A DNA stretch of 64,000 nt from Micromonospora sp. C28SCA-DRY-2 (GTDB lineage Bacteria; Actinomycetota; Actinomycetes; Mycobacteriales; Micromonosporaceae): the NCBI RefSeq assembly GCF_030519475.1, contig NZ_JAUMKD010000005.1, forward strand, positions 1-64,000, in the 5' to 3' direction. Shown here one piece after another: positions 16,071 to 24,322 of the stretch. A program made the translations under genes and the position numbers. The notes beneath the pieces are model-generated. The model was given only the letters and a program-made list of their open reading frames with translations, did no database searches and had not been told where the DNA came from. Every line of letters begins with the position of its first letter. Within the stretch, counting starts at the first letter, position 1.

Positions 16071-16103
16071 CGAGCCCCCGGCCGCCCCGCGGTCGGGGGC
16101 TCG
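16071..16103 (+). terminator. Terminator after MscS gene
   Basis: CGAGCCCCCG pairs with CGGGGGCTCG around a 13-base loop. The 318-base space to the next gene otherwise holds only the promoter below. Confidence 0.6.
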
Positions 16104-16315
16104 CCGTGCCGGCGGTCGTGACCTGACGGGGTGGGGGGCGTTGGGAGGGGTGGGCATGGATGGTGCCGCCTGCGCGGGGCGCGTCCAACCCGCCGGCTCG
16201 GGAAGTTTGACCGGGCCATTCGTGGGGACGCTGCGCGACGCCGCTGATCCCGCGCGCCGGCACCGGCCGGTACGCGGACGCGGTGGTCCGGGCCCTCCGG
16301 CGGTCGCACCCAGGA

Positions 16316-16344
16316 TTGACGGGCGGCGACTCCGGGCATACAGC
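16316..16344 (+). promoter_or_regulatory. Promoter of the holin-X operon
   Basis: TTGACG, a 17-base spacer and TACAGC, 26 bases before the ATG of the first gene, which also has AAAGGAGG as ribosome site. Confidence 0.6.
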
Positions 16345-16369
16345 GCGGTGATGATGAAAGGAGGACAGC

Positions 16370-16804
16370 ATGGCTGACGTGGCGAACGCCCGCACATCCC
16401 GCAACGGGAGCGAGCCGTCCACCGCCGAGCTGGTGCAGCGGGCCACGGAGCAGATCTCCCGGCTGGTCCGCGACGAGCTGGCGCTGGCCCGGGCGGAGCT
16501 GGCCCAGAAGGGCAAGCACGCCGGCATCGGCATCGGCCTCTTCGGCGGTGGCGGGGCACTGGCGCTCTACGGTCTCGGTGCCCTGGTCGCCACCGCGATC
16601 CTGCTGCTGGACCTGGCCATGCCCGCCTGGCTCGCCGCCCTGATCGTGGCGGTGGTGCTCTTCGTGGTGGCCGGCGTCCTCGCCCTGGTGGGCAAGAAGC
16701 AGGTCAGCCGTGCGGTCCCGCCGGTGCCCTCGGCCACGGTGCGCAGCGTCCGGGCGGACGTGGACACGGTCACCGCCGCGGTGAAGGACAGGGGACGCGG
16801 ATGA
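16370..16804 (+). CDS. Actinobacterial holin-X (phage holin III superfamily) protein
   Basis: About 144 residues: a cytoplasmic helix with L-V-R-D-E-L-A-L-A-R-A-E-L typical of Act_holin-X, two membrane segments (about 50-75 and 82-107) linked by a short turn, and a charged C-tail. Despite the family name these chromosomal proteins are not prophage lysis genes in any shown sense; their role is unknown. It begins an operon with a DUF3618 and a DUF4235 gene, each joined by a 4-base overlap, a set often seen together in actinobacteria. Confidence 0.88.
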   Translation: MADVANARTSRNGSEPSTAELVQRATEQISRLVRDELALARAELAQKGKHAGIGIGLFGGGGALALYGLGALVATAILLLDLAMPAWLAALIVAVVLFVVAGVLALVGKKQVSRAVPPVPSATVRSVRADVDTVTAAVKDRGRG

Positions 16805-17145
16805 CCGGCAACGGCAGGGGCCCCGACACCGAGGCGCTCCGCGAGGAGATCCGGCGGACCCGGGTCGAGCTGGGCGAGACGATGGAGGCGCTGGCCGCGA
16901 AGGCCGACGTCAAGGCCCGCCTGCGGTCGTCGGCCGACCAGGCGAAGGAACGGATGCGCGAGCAGGCGGCACAGACCATGGCCCGGGTGCGCGGGCAGGC
17001 GGCGCAGAAGGCGCAGGTCGCCCGGACGCAGGCGCAGCAGCGGGGCCAGGCGGTGCGGCGCAACCCGGCGCCGCTGGCCGCACTGGCGGCCGGCGCGGTG
17101 GCCGCCGCGATCGTGTTGTTGATCATTCGGGGGAGGCGTCGGTGA
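16801..17145 (+). CDS. DUF3618 protein
   Basis: About 114 residues: E-E-I-R-R-T-R-x-E-L-G-E-T-M-E-A-L at the N-terminus is the DUF3618 signature, followed by a long Gln/Ala/Arg-rich helix (probable coiled coil, R-x-Q-A-A-Q repeats) and one C-terminal membrane helix with basic end. Tail-anchored topology is likely, with the helix in the cytoplasm. ATGA overlap with the gene before and GTGA overlap with the gene after imply coordinated synthesis. Confidence 0.87.
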   Translation: MTGNGRGPDTEALREEIRRTRVELGETMEALAAKADVKARLRSSADQAKERMREQAAQTMARVRGQAAQKAQVARTQAQQRGQAVRRNPAPLAALAAGAVAAAIVLLIIRGRRR

Positions 17146-17414
17146 GCAGGGGTATCAACAGGGCGGCGTACAAGCCGGTCGGGGTGTTGCTGGGCCTCGC
17201 CGCCGGTACCGTCGCCGGCGTGATCTTCCGGCAGGTCTGGAAGCTGACCGCGGGCGACGGCGAGGCGCCCAGCGCCACCGACGAGGACCGCGGCTGGGGC
17301 GAGGTGCTGGCCGCCGCGGCGTTGCAGGGCGCCATCTTCGCCGTCGTCCGGGCCGCTGTGGACCGTGGCGGCGCGGTCGGCGTACGCCGGCTCACCGGTC
17401 AGTGGCCGGACTGA
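17142..17414 (+). CDS. DUF4235 membrane protein
   Basis: About 90 residues. Two hydrophobic stretches separated by an acidic loop (E-A-P-S-A-T-D-E-D-R-G-W), with the G-x-x-A-G-x-V-A-G-x-x-F-x-x-V-W motif of DUF4235. It is the third gene of the holin-X/DUF3618 operon and starts in the stop of the previous one. Function unknown; the trio is probably a membrane or envelope-associated complex. Confidence 0.85.
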   Translation: MSRGINRAAYKPVGVLLGLAAGTVAGVIFRQVWKLTAGDGEAPSATDEDRGWGEVLAAAALQGAIFAVVRAAVDRGGAVGVRRLTGQWPD

Positions 17415-17427
17415 GGCGTTCGCGTGG

Positions 17428-17455
17428 GGCCCCCGAGCCGGTCGGCGAGGGGGCC
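17428..17455 (+). terminator. Terminator of the holin-X operon
   Basis: GGCCCCC and GGGGGCC pair around a 14-base loop, followed by TTTC. Confidence 0.55.
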
Positions 17456-17530
17456 TTTCGCATGGTGGTAAGCGCCCACCCAGCGGATCTCCGGCATCCG
17501 TCAGGTCACATGTCGGAGAATTTCGTCGGG

Positions 17531-17697
17531 TAGGCTGTGCAGAGTTTTTGCGTACGTGGTTTGCTGTTCCACGCTGTTGCGAGATGGCGTGGGTTGAGAG
17601 AAGTCTCCTTCGTGGGGGCCGCCTCAGGCGCCGCTGCTCGAAAACGGCCAACCGGCCGCACGGCGTGCTCGGCCGCCAGTTTTAGAAGGAGATACAC
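17531..17697 (+). promoter_or_regulatory. Promoter and long leader of the cold-shock gene
   Basis: TAGGCT (17531-17536) is the best -10 box; there is no good -35. The resulting leader is about 155 bases, unusually long here, less GC-rich than its surroundings and ending in AGAAGGAGATATACAC before the ATG. Long structured leaders are typical of cold-shock genes, where they act as thermosensors; that mechanism is inferred. Confidence 0.5.
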
Positions 17698-17901
17698 ATG
17701 GCGCAGGGAACCGTGAAGTGGTTCAACGCTGACAAGGGCTTCGGCTTCATCACCGTCGACGGCGGGGGTGCTGACGTGTTCGTCCACTTCTCGGCCATCC
17801 AGACCAGCGGCTACCGCACGCTGGAGGAGAACCAGCGGGTGGAGTTCGAGATCGCCCAGGGCCAGAAGGGCCCGCAGGCTGAGCAGGTCCGCCCGATCTG
17901 A
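17698..17901 (+). CDS. Cold-shock protein (CspA family)
   Basis: 67 residues, the standard size. Both RNA-binding motifs are intact: RNP1 K-G-F-G-F-I near 14-19 and RNP2 D-V-F-V-H-F near 28-33, within a five-strand OB fold. Binds single-stranded RNA/DNA and acts as an RNA chaperone. An AGAAGGAG ribosome site sits at optimal spacing. Monocistronic with its own leader and terminator. Confidence 0.97.
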   Translation: MAQGTVKWFNADKGFGFITVDGGGADVFVHFSAIQTSGYRTLEENQRVEFEIAQGQKGPQAEQVRPI

Positions 17902-17957
17902 GCAGCGCCGGCCGGCGCCCGTCGGCCAGTGGGTGATCCGGCCCCTCGGATCGACGC

Positions 17958-17989
17958 GAAGCCCCGTGTCCCCAGGGATGCGGGGCTTC
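17958..17989 (+). terminator. Terminator of the cold-shock gene
   Basis: GAAGCCCCG pairs with CGGGGCTTC around a 14-base loop. Confidence 0.65.
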
Positions 17990-18168
17990 CCGCGTTTCCG
18001 GCCGCGTCGCGTCGGCGGACCGCGCGCCGTCTGACCCGGTCACAGCGGGCCGGTTCGGGCAGGCCCGGCGGGACGGCCCGGGTGGCGGCCGGGCCGGGTC
18101 GCGGGAGGCCGGGTCGCGGGAGGCCGTGGGGCGGGCCGGGGTCGCGGGAGGCCGCGGCGGCGGCCGGG

Positions 18169-18363
18169 TCAGCGCCGGCGGCGGGCCCGCAGGCCCCACC
18201 AGAGCACGACCAGTCCAACCAGGACGACCACCGGCCCGACCACGGCCCAGACCCGCTGGTCGGTCATCACGCTGTCGTCGACGTATCCCAGGCCCTGCAC
18301 GGTCCAGATCGCGCCGACGACCACGGCGAGCAGGCCGAGGGTGAGCCGGAACCAGCCCCTCAC
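18169..18363 (-). CDS. Small two-pass membrane protein, 64 residues
   Basis: Starts M-R-G-W-F-R; two hydrophobic helices (about 6-25 and 39-58) flank a short acidic loop with D-D-S-V-M-T-D; the end is R-A-R-R-R-R, giving both termini inside. I recall similar short proteins in actinobacteria but no function. It is 37 bases downstream of the aldo/keto reductase gene on the same strand, so they may be co-transcribed. Confidence 0.75.
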   Translation of the reverse strand: MRGWFRLTLGLLAVVVGAIWTVQGLGYVDDSVMTDQRVWAVVGPVVVLVGLVVLWWGLRARRRR

Positions 18364-18400
18364 CGTCGTACCCCTTCCCGGCGGCGGTCGGCGCCCGCGC

Positions 18401-19384
18401 TCACCACCGGTCGTGCACCTGCGGCCGGATCAGCTCGTCGTAGACCTCGCGCACGGCGGCCTGCTCGGCCGCCGACAGCGGCGGCAGGCCGGCCACGGCG
18501 GCGTTGCGCGTGGCCTGCCCGGCGTCGCGGGCGCCGGGGATGACCACGGTGACCCCGGGCTGGTCGACGACCCAGCGCAGCGCGAACTGCGCCATGGTGC
18601 GGCCGGTGCCGACCAGCGGCAGCAGCCGGCGGACGGCTTCCAGGCCCAGTTCGAAGTCGACCCCGGAGAACGTCTCGCCGACGTCGAACGCCTCGCCGTG
18701 CCGGTTGTAGCTGCGGTGGTCGTCGGCGGCGAAGGTGGTGTGCTCGTCGTAGCGGCCGGAGAGCAGCCCGCTGGCCAGCGGCACCCGGGCGATGATGCCC
18801 ACCCCGGCGGCCGTGGCGGCCGGCAGCACCCGCTCCAGCGGCTTGAGCCGCAGCGCGTTGAGGATGATCTGCACGCTCGCCACGCCGGGTCGGGCGATCG
18901 CGGTGAGCGCCTGGTCGCAGGTCTCCACGCTGACCCCGTAGCCGGCGATCCGCTTCTCGGCGACCAGGGTGTCCAGCGCGTCGAAGACCGCGTCGTCGGC
19001 GAAGACGGCGCTCGGCGGGCAGTGCAGCTGCACCAGGTCGAGGGTGTCCATGCCGAGGTTGGCCCGGGACCGGTCGGTCCACTCGCGGAAGTTCGCCAGG
19101 GTGTACGCCTGCGGCGTCTGCGGCACCCGGCGGCCCATCTTGGTGGCCACCGTCAGCCCGGCGTCCGGGCGCTCGCGCAGGAACCGGCCGATCAGTTGCT
19201 CGCTGCGCCCGTCACCGTAGACGTCGGCGGTGTCCAGGAAGGTCACGCCGGCCTCGACGGCGGCGGTCAGCACGCCCGTCGCGTCGTCCTCGCTGACCGT
19301 GCCCCAGTCGGCGCCGAGCTGCCAGGCGCCGAGGCCGATCACGCCGACGTCCCGGCCCAGCCGGTGGAAGGTGCGCTGCTCCAT
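18401..19384 (-). CDS. Aldo/keto reductase
   Basis: About 327 residues, a TIM-barrel NADPH-dependent reductase. The catalytic tetrad is present: Asp and Tyr in F-L-D-T-A-D-V-Y-G, Lys in A-T-K-M-G-R, His in V-Q-L-H-C-P-P. The cofactor-binding end shows V-V-I-P-G-A-R. It belongs to the general YajO/IolS-like oxidoreductases; carbonyl substrate unknown. I start at the ATG at 19384 because the conserved R-x-L-G-R-x-V-G-x-I-G-L-G begins there, although the frame is open far upstream. Divergent from tam. Confidence 0.9.
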   Translation of the reverse strand: MEQRTFHRLGRDVGVIGLGAWQLGADWGTVSEDDATGVLTAAVEAGVTFLDTADVYGDGRSEQLIGRFLRERPDAGLTVATKMGRRVPQTPQAYTLANFREWTDRSRANLGMDTLDLVQLHCPPSAVFADDAVFDALDTLVAEKRIAGYGVSVETCDQALTAIARPGVASVQIILNALRLKPLERVLPAATAAGVGIIARVPLASGLLSGRYDEHTTFAADDHRSYNRHGEAFDVGETFSGVDFELGLEAVRRLLPLVGTGRTMAQFALRWVVDQPGVTVVIPGARDAGQATRNAAVAGLPPLSAAEQAAVREVYDELIRPQVHDRW

Positions 19385-19430
19385 GTCGGAGAGCCTAGTG
19401 AGGTCCTTGCCGGCCCGCCCAACCGGCCGT

Positions 19431-19455
19431 ACCGTAAACAAGACGGACGTACGGT
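19431..19455. promoter_or_regulatory. Inverted repeat before tam
   Basis: ACCGTA (19431-19436) and TACGGT (19450-19455) flank 13 bases in the gap between two divergent genes. Could be a repressor site; no local regulator gene is evident. Confidence 0.35.
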
Positions 19456-19468
19456 TTGGGAGGCTGGC

Positions 19469-20263
19469 ATGTGGGATCCGACGACGTACCTGCGCTACGG
19501 CGACGAGCGCTCCCGGCCGTTCCACGACCTGCTCGCCCGGGTGGCGGCGGACCGGCCGCGCGCGGTGGTCGACCTTGGCTGCGGCCCCGGCCAGCTGACC
19601 GCCACCCTGGCCGCGCGCTGGCCGGCCAGCCGGGTGGTCGGGCTGGACTCGTCGCCCGAGATGGTCGAACGCGCCGCCGTGCTGGCCGCCCCGGTCCGCT
19701 TCGCCGTCGCCGACGTACGGGACTGGCGCCCCGACCCGGACGTGGACGTGGTGGTGGCCAACGCGGTGCTCCAGTGGGTCCCCGGTCACCAGGAGCTGCT
19801 CGTCCGCTGGGCCCGGGAGCTGCCCGCCGGGGCGTGGCTGGCGGTGCAGGTGCCGGGGAACTTCGACGCCCTCTCGCACCGGGCGCTGCGCGAGGTCGCC
19901 GGCCGGCCGGCCTGGCGCACCGAGCTGGCCCCGCTGCTGCGCGAGGCCCCGGTGGACGATCCGGTCGACTACGCCCGGCTGCTGACCGGTGCCGGCTGCG
20001 CGGTGGACGCCTGGGAGACTACCTACGTGCACCTGCTGCCGGCCCGCGCCGAGGCGGACCACCCCGTACTGGCCTGGATGGAGGGAACCGCGCTGCGGCC
20101 CGTCCGGGCCGCCCTGGACGCCGCCGGCTGGGCGGACTTCCGGGCCGAGCTGGGGGTACGCCTCGCCCAGGCGTACCCGGTACGGCAGGGTCAGGTGTAC
20201 TTCCCGTTCCGCCGCGTCTTCGTCGTGGCCCGTACCGGCGCCCGTGCCGAGGAGAACCTGTGA
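19469..20263 (+). CDS. tam: Trans-aconitate 2-methyltransferase-like SAM methyltransferase
   Basis: About 264 residues. N-terminal M-W-D-P-x-x-Y-L-R-Y-G-D-E-R-x-R-P-F-x-D-L-L is diagnostic for Tam; then SAM motif I V-D-L-G-C-G-P-G near 33-40, motif II D at G-L-D-S-S, and V-V-A-N-A-V-L-Q-W-V. Tam methylates trans-aconitate, a by-product that inhibits aconitase. Family match is strong, but some relatives methylate other acids. Followed by adenosine deaminase with a 4-base overlap. Confidence 0.88.
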   Translation: MWDPTTYLRYGDERSRPFHDLLARVAADRPRAVVDLGCGPGQLTATLAARWPASRVVGLDSSPEMVERAAVLAAPVRFAVADVRDWRPDPDVDVVVANAVLQWVPGHQELLVRWARELPAGAWLAVQVPGNFDALSHRALREVAGRPAWRTELAPLLREAPVDDPVDYARLLTGAGCAVDAWETTYVHLLPARAEADHPVLAWMEGTALRPVRAALDAAGWADFRAELGVRLAQAYPVRQGQVYFPFRRVFVVARTGARAEENL

Positions 20264-21285
20264 CCGACCTGCCCACGTTCATCGCCGGACTGCCCAAGGT
20301 GGAGCTGCACGTGCACCACGTCGGCTCCGCCTCGCCCCGGATCGTCGCCGAGCTGGCCGCCCGCCACGAGGGGCGCAGCCCGGTGCCGGCCGACCCGGCG
20401 GCGCTGGCCGACTACTTCGCGTTCCGCGACTTCGCCCACTTCATCGAGGTCTACCTCAGCGTCGTGGACCTGATCCGGGACCAGGACGACGTCTGGCTGC
20501 TCACCCACGAGGTGGCCCGGGAACTGGCCCGCCAGCAGGTCCGCTACGCCGAGCTGACCGTCACGCCCTACTCGCACGTGCACCGCGGGATCCCGGCCCC
20601 GGCGTTCTGCGAGGCGATCGAGGACGCCCGCAAGCGGGCCGCGGCGGACTTCGGCATCGAGCTGCGCTGGTGCTTCGACATCCCCGGCGAGGCCGGCCTG
20701 CCGGCGGCCGAGGAGACCCTGCGGATCAGCCTGGCGGAGAAGCCGGACGGGTTGATCAGCTTCGGCCTGGGCGGCCCCGAGATCGGCGTGCCCCGGCCGC
20801 AGTTCAAGCCGTACTTCGACCAGGCCCGGGCGGCCGGGCTGCGGTCGGTGCCGCACGCCGGGGAGACCACCGGCCCGCAGACCGTCTGGGACGCGCTGCG
20901 CGAGCTCGGCGCGGAGCGGATCGGGCACGGCATCTCCGCCGCGCAGGACCCGGAACTGGTCGGCCACCTGGCCGAGCGGCAGATCGCGCTGGAGGTCTGC
21001 CCGACCTCCAACGTGCGCACCCGGGCCGTGGCCAGCCTCGACGAGCACCCGCTGCGGCGGCTGGTCGAGGCCGGGGTGCTGGTCACCGTCAACTCCGACG
21101 ACCCGCCGATGTTCGGCACCACCCTCAACGACGAGTACGCGGTCGCGGCCCGGCTGCTGGACGTCGGCCCGGAGGGGTTGGCGGCGCTGGCCCGCAACGC
21201 GGTGACCGCCTCGTTCCTCGCCCCGGCCGGCAAGCAGCGGATCGACGCCGAGATCGACGCCTACCTGGCCACCCACCGCGGCTGA
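20260..21285 (+). CDS. add: Adenosine deaminase
   Basis: About 341 residues. Metal-site motif V-E-L-H-V-H-H near 15-21, substrate loop F-A-H-F-I-E-V-Y, catalytic H-A-G-E-T-T-G, H-G-I-S, and S-D-D-P-P-M-F (metal and catalytic Asp) are all in place. Converts adenosine to inosine plus ammonia; some members prefer N6-substituted or aminofutalosine substrates. The usual H-x-H-L-x-G-S motif reads H-V-H-H-V-G-S here, a shift typical of the second actinobacterial group. The GTG start lies in the tam stop (GTGA) with GAGGAG upstream. Confidence 0.88.
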   Translation: MTDLPTFIAGLPKVELHVHHVGSASPRIVAELAARHEGRSPVPADPAALADYFAFRDFAHFIEVYLSVVDLIRDQDDVWLLTHEVARELARQQVRYAELTVTPYSHVHRGIPAPAFCEAIEDARKRAAADFGIELRWCFDIPGEAGLPAAEETLRISLAEKPDGLISFGLGGPEIGVPRPQFKPYFDQARAAGLRSVPHAGETTGPQTVWDALRELGAERIGHGISAAQDPELVGHLAERQIALEVCPTSNVRTRAVASLDEHPLRRLVEAGVLVTVNSDDPPMFGTTLNDEYAVAARLLDVGPEGLAALARNAVTASFLAPAGKQRIDAEIDAYLATHRG

Positions 21286-21309
21286 CCGCCCCGGCCGCGC
21301 CACGGCCCG

Positions 21310-21474
21310 ACGGCGCCGCGCCACCGCCCGGCGGCGCCGCGCCACCGCCCGGCGGCGACCGCGCCCTGGCCCCTCGCCGCGGCCACGATTGCGCCAGATC
21401 CGCCGGGCCGGGTAGCCCGTCGCCCGCGGCGACCGCGCCCGGCCGCTCGCCGCGGCCACGATCGCGCAAGAACA
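21310..21474. repeat. Two ~45-bp imperfect direct repeats downstream of add
   Basis: A block GGCGACCGCGCCC...CTCGCCGCGGCCACGAT-CGCGC occurs at about 21353-21395 and again at about 21428-21470, preceded by a duplicated CCGCCCGGCGGCGCCGCGCCA (21325-21355). GC-rich, non-coding. The 847 bases from 21286 to 22132 hold no gene that I can support, only these repeats, two hairpins and a 26-bp tandem repeat. Confidence 0.6.
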
Positions 21475-21475
21475 G

Positions 21476-21516
21476 GGATGGAGTGGCCTTCCCGCCGCCG
21501 GGAGGCCACTCCATCC
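21476..21516 (+). terminator. Strong hairpin downstream of add
   Basis: Arms of 14 perfect bases (21476-21489 and 21503-21516), extended by CCCG/CGGG with one bulge. It is 190 bases past the stop, the first strong hairpin there. Confidence 0.65.
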
Positions 21517-21909
21517 GTGTTCGAGCGTGACCTTCGCTGACACGGCCGGCAGCGGCCCGGGTCAGGGCGGTGCCGGCGGGTGGGCCTGCGCGGTGGACGC
21601 CGCCGGGGTGGGGGTGGAAGGGGTGGGCGCGCGGCGGGAGCAGGTGTGGGGGGACCGTTTCTCCCGCCGCGCGCACGGCTCCACCGGCGGTGGGTGCACG
21701 GGGCAACATTCCGGTGGAACTGATGGGTTCGTACTGATCGTGACAGTCCCGGGCCGGCGCGGCGGCGCCGTTAACCGAGACCTAAGGAAGACTTGCGCCG
21801 CCCCACAGCCGCCGCCCGCCAGCAGCACCCGGCCGGAGCCGGCGACGGTTCGTCCGGCGGCTGCACCCCGGGCGGCGACGGACGCCGCCGGCCCAGCCGG
21901 CCGCGCCCG

Positions 21910-21979
21910 CGGGCCGGTGCCGTCGGCTGTGCCTGCGGGCCGGTGCTGTCGGCTGTGCCTGCGGGCCGGTGCCGTCGGC
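21910..21979. repeat. 26-bp tandem repeat, 2.7 copies
   Basis: The unit CGGGCCGGTGCCGTCGGCTG... (26 bases) starts at 21910, 21936 and 21962, the third copy being partial; copies 1 and 2 differ at one position. Lies in the gene-free stretch between add and the kinase gene. Confidence 0.8.
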
Positions 21980-22054
21980 CGCCGACCTGCCGCCAGCGGC
22001 CGGCCGGAGCCCGGCGAGCGTTCATCCGACGCCCCTCGACGCCGCCTCGCCCGC

Positions 22055-22102
22055 GTTCGGGTGCATCTGTTGTCGTTCCAGCGACAACAGATGCACCCGA
22101 AC
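22055..22102 (-). terminator. Perfect 21-bp stem hairpin after the histidine kinase
   Basis: Arms 22055-22075 and 22082-22102 are exact complements with a 6-base loop (TTCCAG). It is 30 bases past the kinase stop and much less GC-rich than the flanks. Confidence 0.8.
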
Positions 22103-22132
22103 CCAGCGCGGGTGCGGTCGGTGGCCGGGACG

Positions 22133-23563
22133 TCAGCCGGCGGAGGGGCGCTGGCGGGGCCAGCGGCGGCCGGCGCTCTTCTGCTCGCGCGCCTCCCGGG
22201 CCATCCGGCCGACCAGCCCGAACCGGTTGACCTGGCGCGGCGCCGCCTCCGGGTCGGCGAGCAACATCACCACGCTGGCCCCGCCCAGCCGGGCCCGGTC
22301 GATGCTCACCGAGCCGTTGGCCTGCAACGCCACCCGCTTGGCGATGTCCAGCCCGAGGCCGGTCGAGCCCTGGTCGCTGGCGCCGCGGCGCAGCGCCCGG
22401 TCGGGGTTGGCGATCCCGGGTCCGGCGTCGTCGATCCGGATGGCCACGTAGCCGTCCCGCCGGGACACCGCCACCTCGAACGCGGTGCCCTGGGGCGTGT
22501 ACCGGAACACGTTGCCGATCACCGCGTCCAGCGCGGCGGCCAGCTCGGCCCGGGGCACCGGGGCGGGGATGCGCAGCTGGGCGCCGATCACCCGGTGCGG
22601 GCGGTTCTGGTCGCCGGCGAGCGCCGCCCAGAACACCATCCGGTCCCGGACCACCTCGCTGACGTCGCACATGGCCGGCCCGGTCTCGTGGGCGACCGCC
22701 TTGCGGGTGGTCTTGATCAGTACGTCGATCTCGCCTTCCAGGGTGACGATCGCCTGGCGGATCCGGCGGATGGTGCGCCGGCGGTCCAGCTCCGCCTCGC
22801 TGAACGTGCCCACGCTGGTGTCGTCGGACTCCAGCGCCTCGGCGTCCAGGCGCAGCACGGTCAGCGGGGTGCGCAGCCGGTGCGACAGGTCCGCCACCAG
22901 CTCCCGCTCGTCGGTGCGGGAGACCACCAGCCGGTCGGCCATCCGGTTGAAGGCGTGACCCGCCTCGGCCAGCTCGCGCGGTCCGCTCGGCTCGACGCGT
23001 ACGCCGAGGTCGCCGTCGCCGACCGCGAGCGCCGCCCTGGCCAGGCCCTGGGCCGACTCGACGGCCCGCGCGGCGACCCGGTCGACCACCAGCACCGCCG
23101 CGCCGGTCAGCGCGGCGGCCACCCCGAGCAGCAGCAGCCAGCGCCCGGCGAGGCCACCGTCCGACTCCGGCACGAACACCTCGACCACTGCCGTCCGGTC
23201 GCCGAGCACCACCGGGTCGAGCCGGACCACGCCCCCGTCCACGTCGGCGACGAGCGAGCGGCGCTCGGACCGGGCCCGGTCCAGGTCCGCCGGGCGGGCC
23301 CGGGCGGCCGACTCGTCGAGGCCCAGCCCGTGCACCACCGGCCGGGTGGCCGGGTCGTCGCCGCTGGCCTGCACGGCGCGCAGCACCACGGCCGGGTCGG
23401 TGCTGACCGCGAGCGCCCCGGTCACCAGCGCGCCGCGCCGGGCGGCGTCCGCCACCGCCTCGTCCCGGGCCCGGTCGTCGAGGACCGTGCCGAGCGGAAT
23501 CAGGAAGGCGAACGCGGCCAGGGCCGACATGCCGGCCGTGAGCAGGGCCAGCGTGATCCTCAG
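22133..23563 (-). CDS. Sensor histidine kinase
   Basis: About 476 residues. Membrane helix near 3-22, an extracytoplasmic sensor of ~130 residues, second helix (W-L-L-L-L-G-V-A-A-A-L-T-G-A), a HAMP segment, the HisKA box D-L-S-H-R-L-R-T-P-L-T with the phospho-His, N-box N-V-F-R-Y-T-P, D-A-G-P-G-I and G-L-G-L-D-I-A-K-R of the ATPase domain. It pairs with the response regulator upstream. There is no ATG/GTG near the coupling point: the likely start is CTG at 23563 forming CTGA with the regulator stop; the alternative is ATG at 23530, which would cut the first helix. Signal unknown. Confidence 0.88.
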   Translation of the reverse strand: MRITLALLTAGMSALAAFAFLIPLGTVLDDRARDEAVADAARRGALVTGALAVSTDPAVVLRAVQASGDDPATRPVVHGLGLDESAARARPADLDRARSERRSLVADVDGGVVRLDPVVLGDRTAVVEVFVPESDGGLAGRWLLLLGVAAALTGAAVLVVDRVAARAVESAQGLARAALAVGDGDLGVRVEPSGPRELAEAGHAFNRMADRLVVSRTDERELVADLSHRLRTPLTVLRLDAEALESDDTSVGTFSEAELDRRRTIRRIRQAIVTLEGEIDVLIKTTRKAVAHETGPAMCDVSEVVRDRMVFWAALAGDQNRPHRVIGAQLRIPAPVPRAELAAALDAVIGNVFRYTPQGTAFEVAVSRRDGYVAIRIDDAGPGIANPDRALRRGASDQGSTGLGLDIAKRVALQANGSVSIDRARLGGASVVMLLADPEAAPRQVNRFGLVGRMAREAREQKSAGRRWPRQRPSAG

Positions 23564-24249
23564 TCCGGCGCCACCAGCCGGAAGCCGACCCCCCGCACGG
23601 TGCGCAGGTAGCGCGGCTTCGCCGCGGACTCGCCCATTTTGCGGCGCAGCCAGTACAGGTGAACGTCGATGGTCTGATCCTCGCCGACCGATGGCTGCCG
23701 CCATACCTCCTCCAAGAGCTCCCGGCGGGACACTACCCGGCCCGGACGTGCGGCGAGATACGCCAGCAGGTCGAATTCCTTGCGGGTCAGCGCCAGGGGC
23801 TCACCGTCGAGGTGCGCGCTGCGCTCGCCGACGTCCACCCGGAGCCCGCCGACGACGTGCACGGCCGGCTGGACGGTCCGGCTGGCCCGGCCGGCCCGGC
23901 GCAGCACGGTGGTGATCCGGGCGTCCAGGTGGGCGCCGGTGAACGGCTTGACCATGTAGTCGTCGGCGCCGGCGCGCAGCAGGCGGACCACGGACTGCTC
24001 GTCGTCGCGGGCGGTGGCGATGATGATCGGCACGTCGGTGATGCCGCGCAGCATCCGCAGCGCGTCCGAGCCGTCCAGGTCGGGCAGGCCGAGGTCGAGG
24101 ACGACGAGGTCGGGTGTCTCGGCGGCCACCCGGCGCAGCGCGTCCAGCGCCGTGCCGACGGCGTGCACGGCGTGCCCCCGGTCGGCGAGGGACCGCAGCA
24201 TCGCGCCGCGTACGACGTGATCATCTTCGACCAGGAGCACGGTGGCCAC
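23560..24249 (-). CDS. OmpR-family response regulator
   Basis: About 229 residues. Receiver with L-L-V-E-D-D (acidic pair), phosphoacceptor Asp in V-V-L-D-L-G-L-P-D, T/S in I-A-T-A-R-D-D and K-P-F; then a winged-helix DNA-binding domain with L-T-R-K-E-F-D-L-L-A-Y-L, R-R-E-L-L-E-E-V-W and a closing Y-L-R-T-V-R-G-V-G-F-R. The GTG at 24249 is chosen because the receiver begins there; the open frame upstream has no receptor-like sequence. It shares a 73-base divergent gap with the ADP-ribosylglycohydrolase gene and is coupled to its kinase by a 4-base overlap. Confidence 0.93.
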   Translation of the reverse strand: MATVLLVEDDHVVRGAMLRSLADRGHAVHAVGTALDALRRVAAETPDLVVLDLGLPDLDGSDALRMLRGITDVPIIIATARDDEQSVVRLLRAGADDYMVKPFTGAHLDARITTVLRRAGRASRTVQPAVHVVGGLRVDVGERSAHLDGEPLALTRKEFDLLAYLAARPGRVVSRRELLEEVWRQPSVGEDQTIDVHLYWLRRKMGESAAKPRYLRTVRGVGFRLVAPD

Positions 24250-24322
24250 AGCAAGACGGTACTGCCCGTGGCAAGTTGATCGCGTTGCGGCGCTCCTGCC
24301 AACCCGGCAAGCTGGTACAACG

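Noticed and set aside
16370..17414. Prophage remnant, because of the holin-X gene
   Set aside because: The trio with DUF3618 and DUF4235 is a normal chromosomal set; no other phage gene, integrase or att site is seen.
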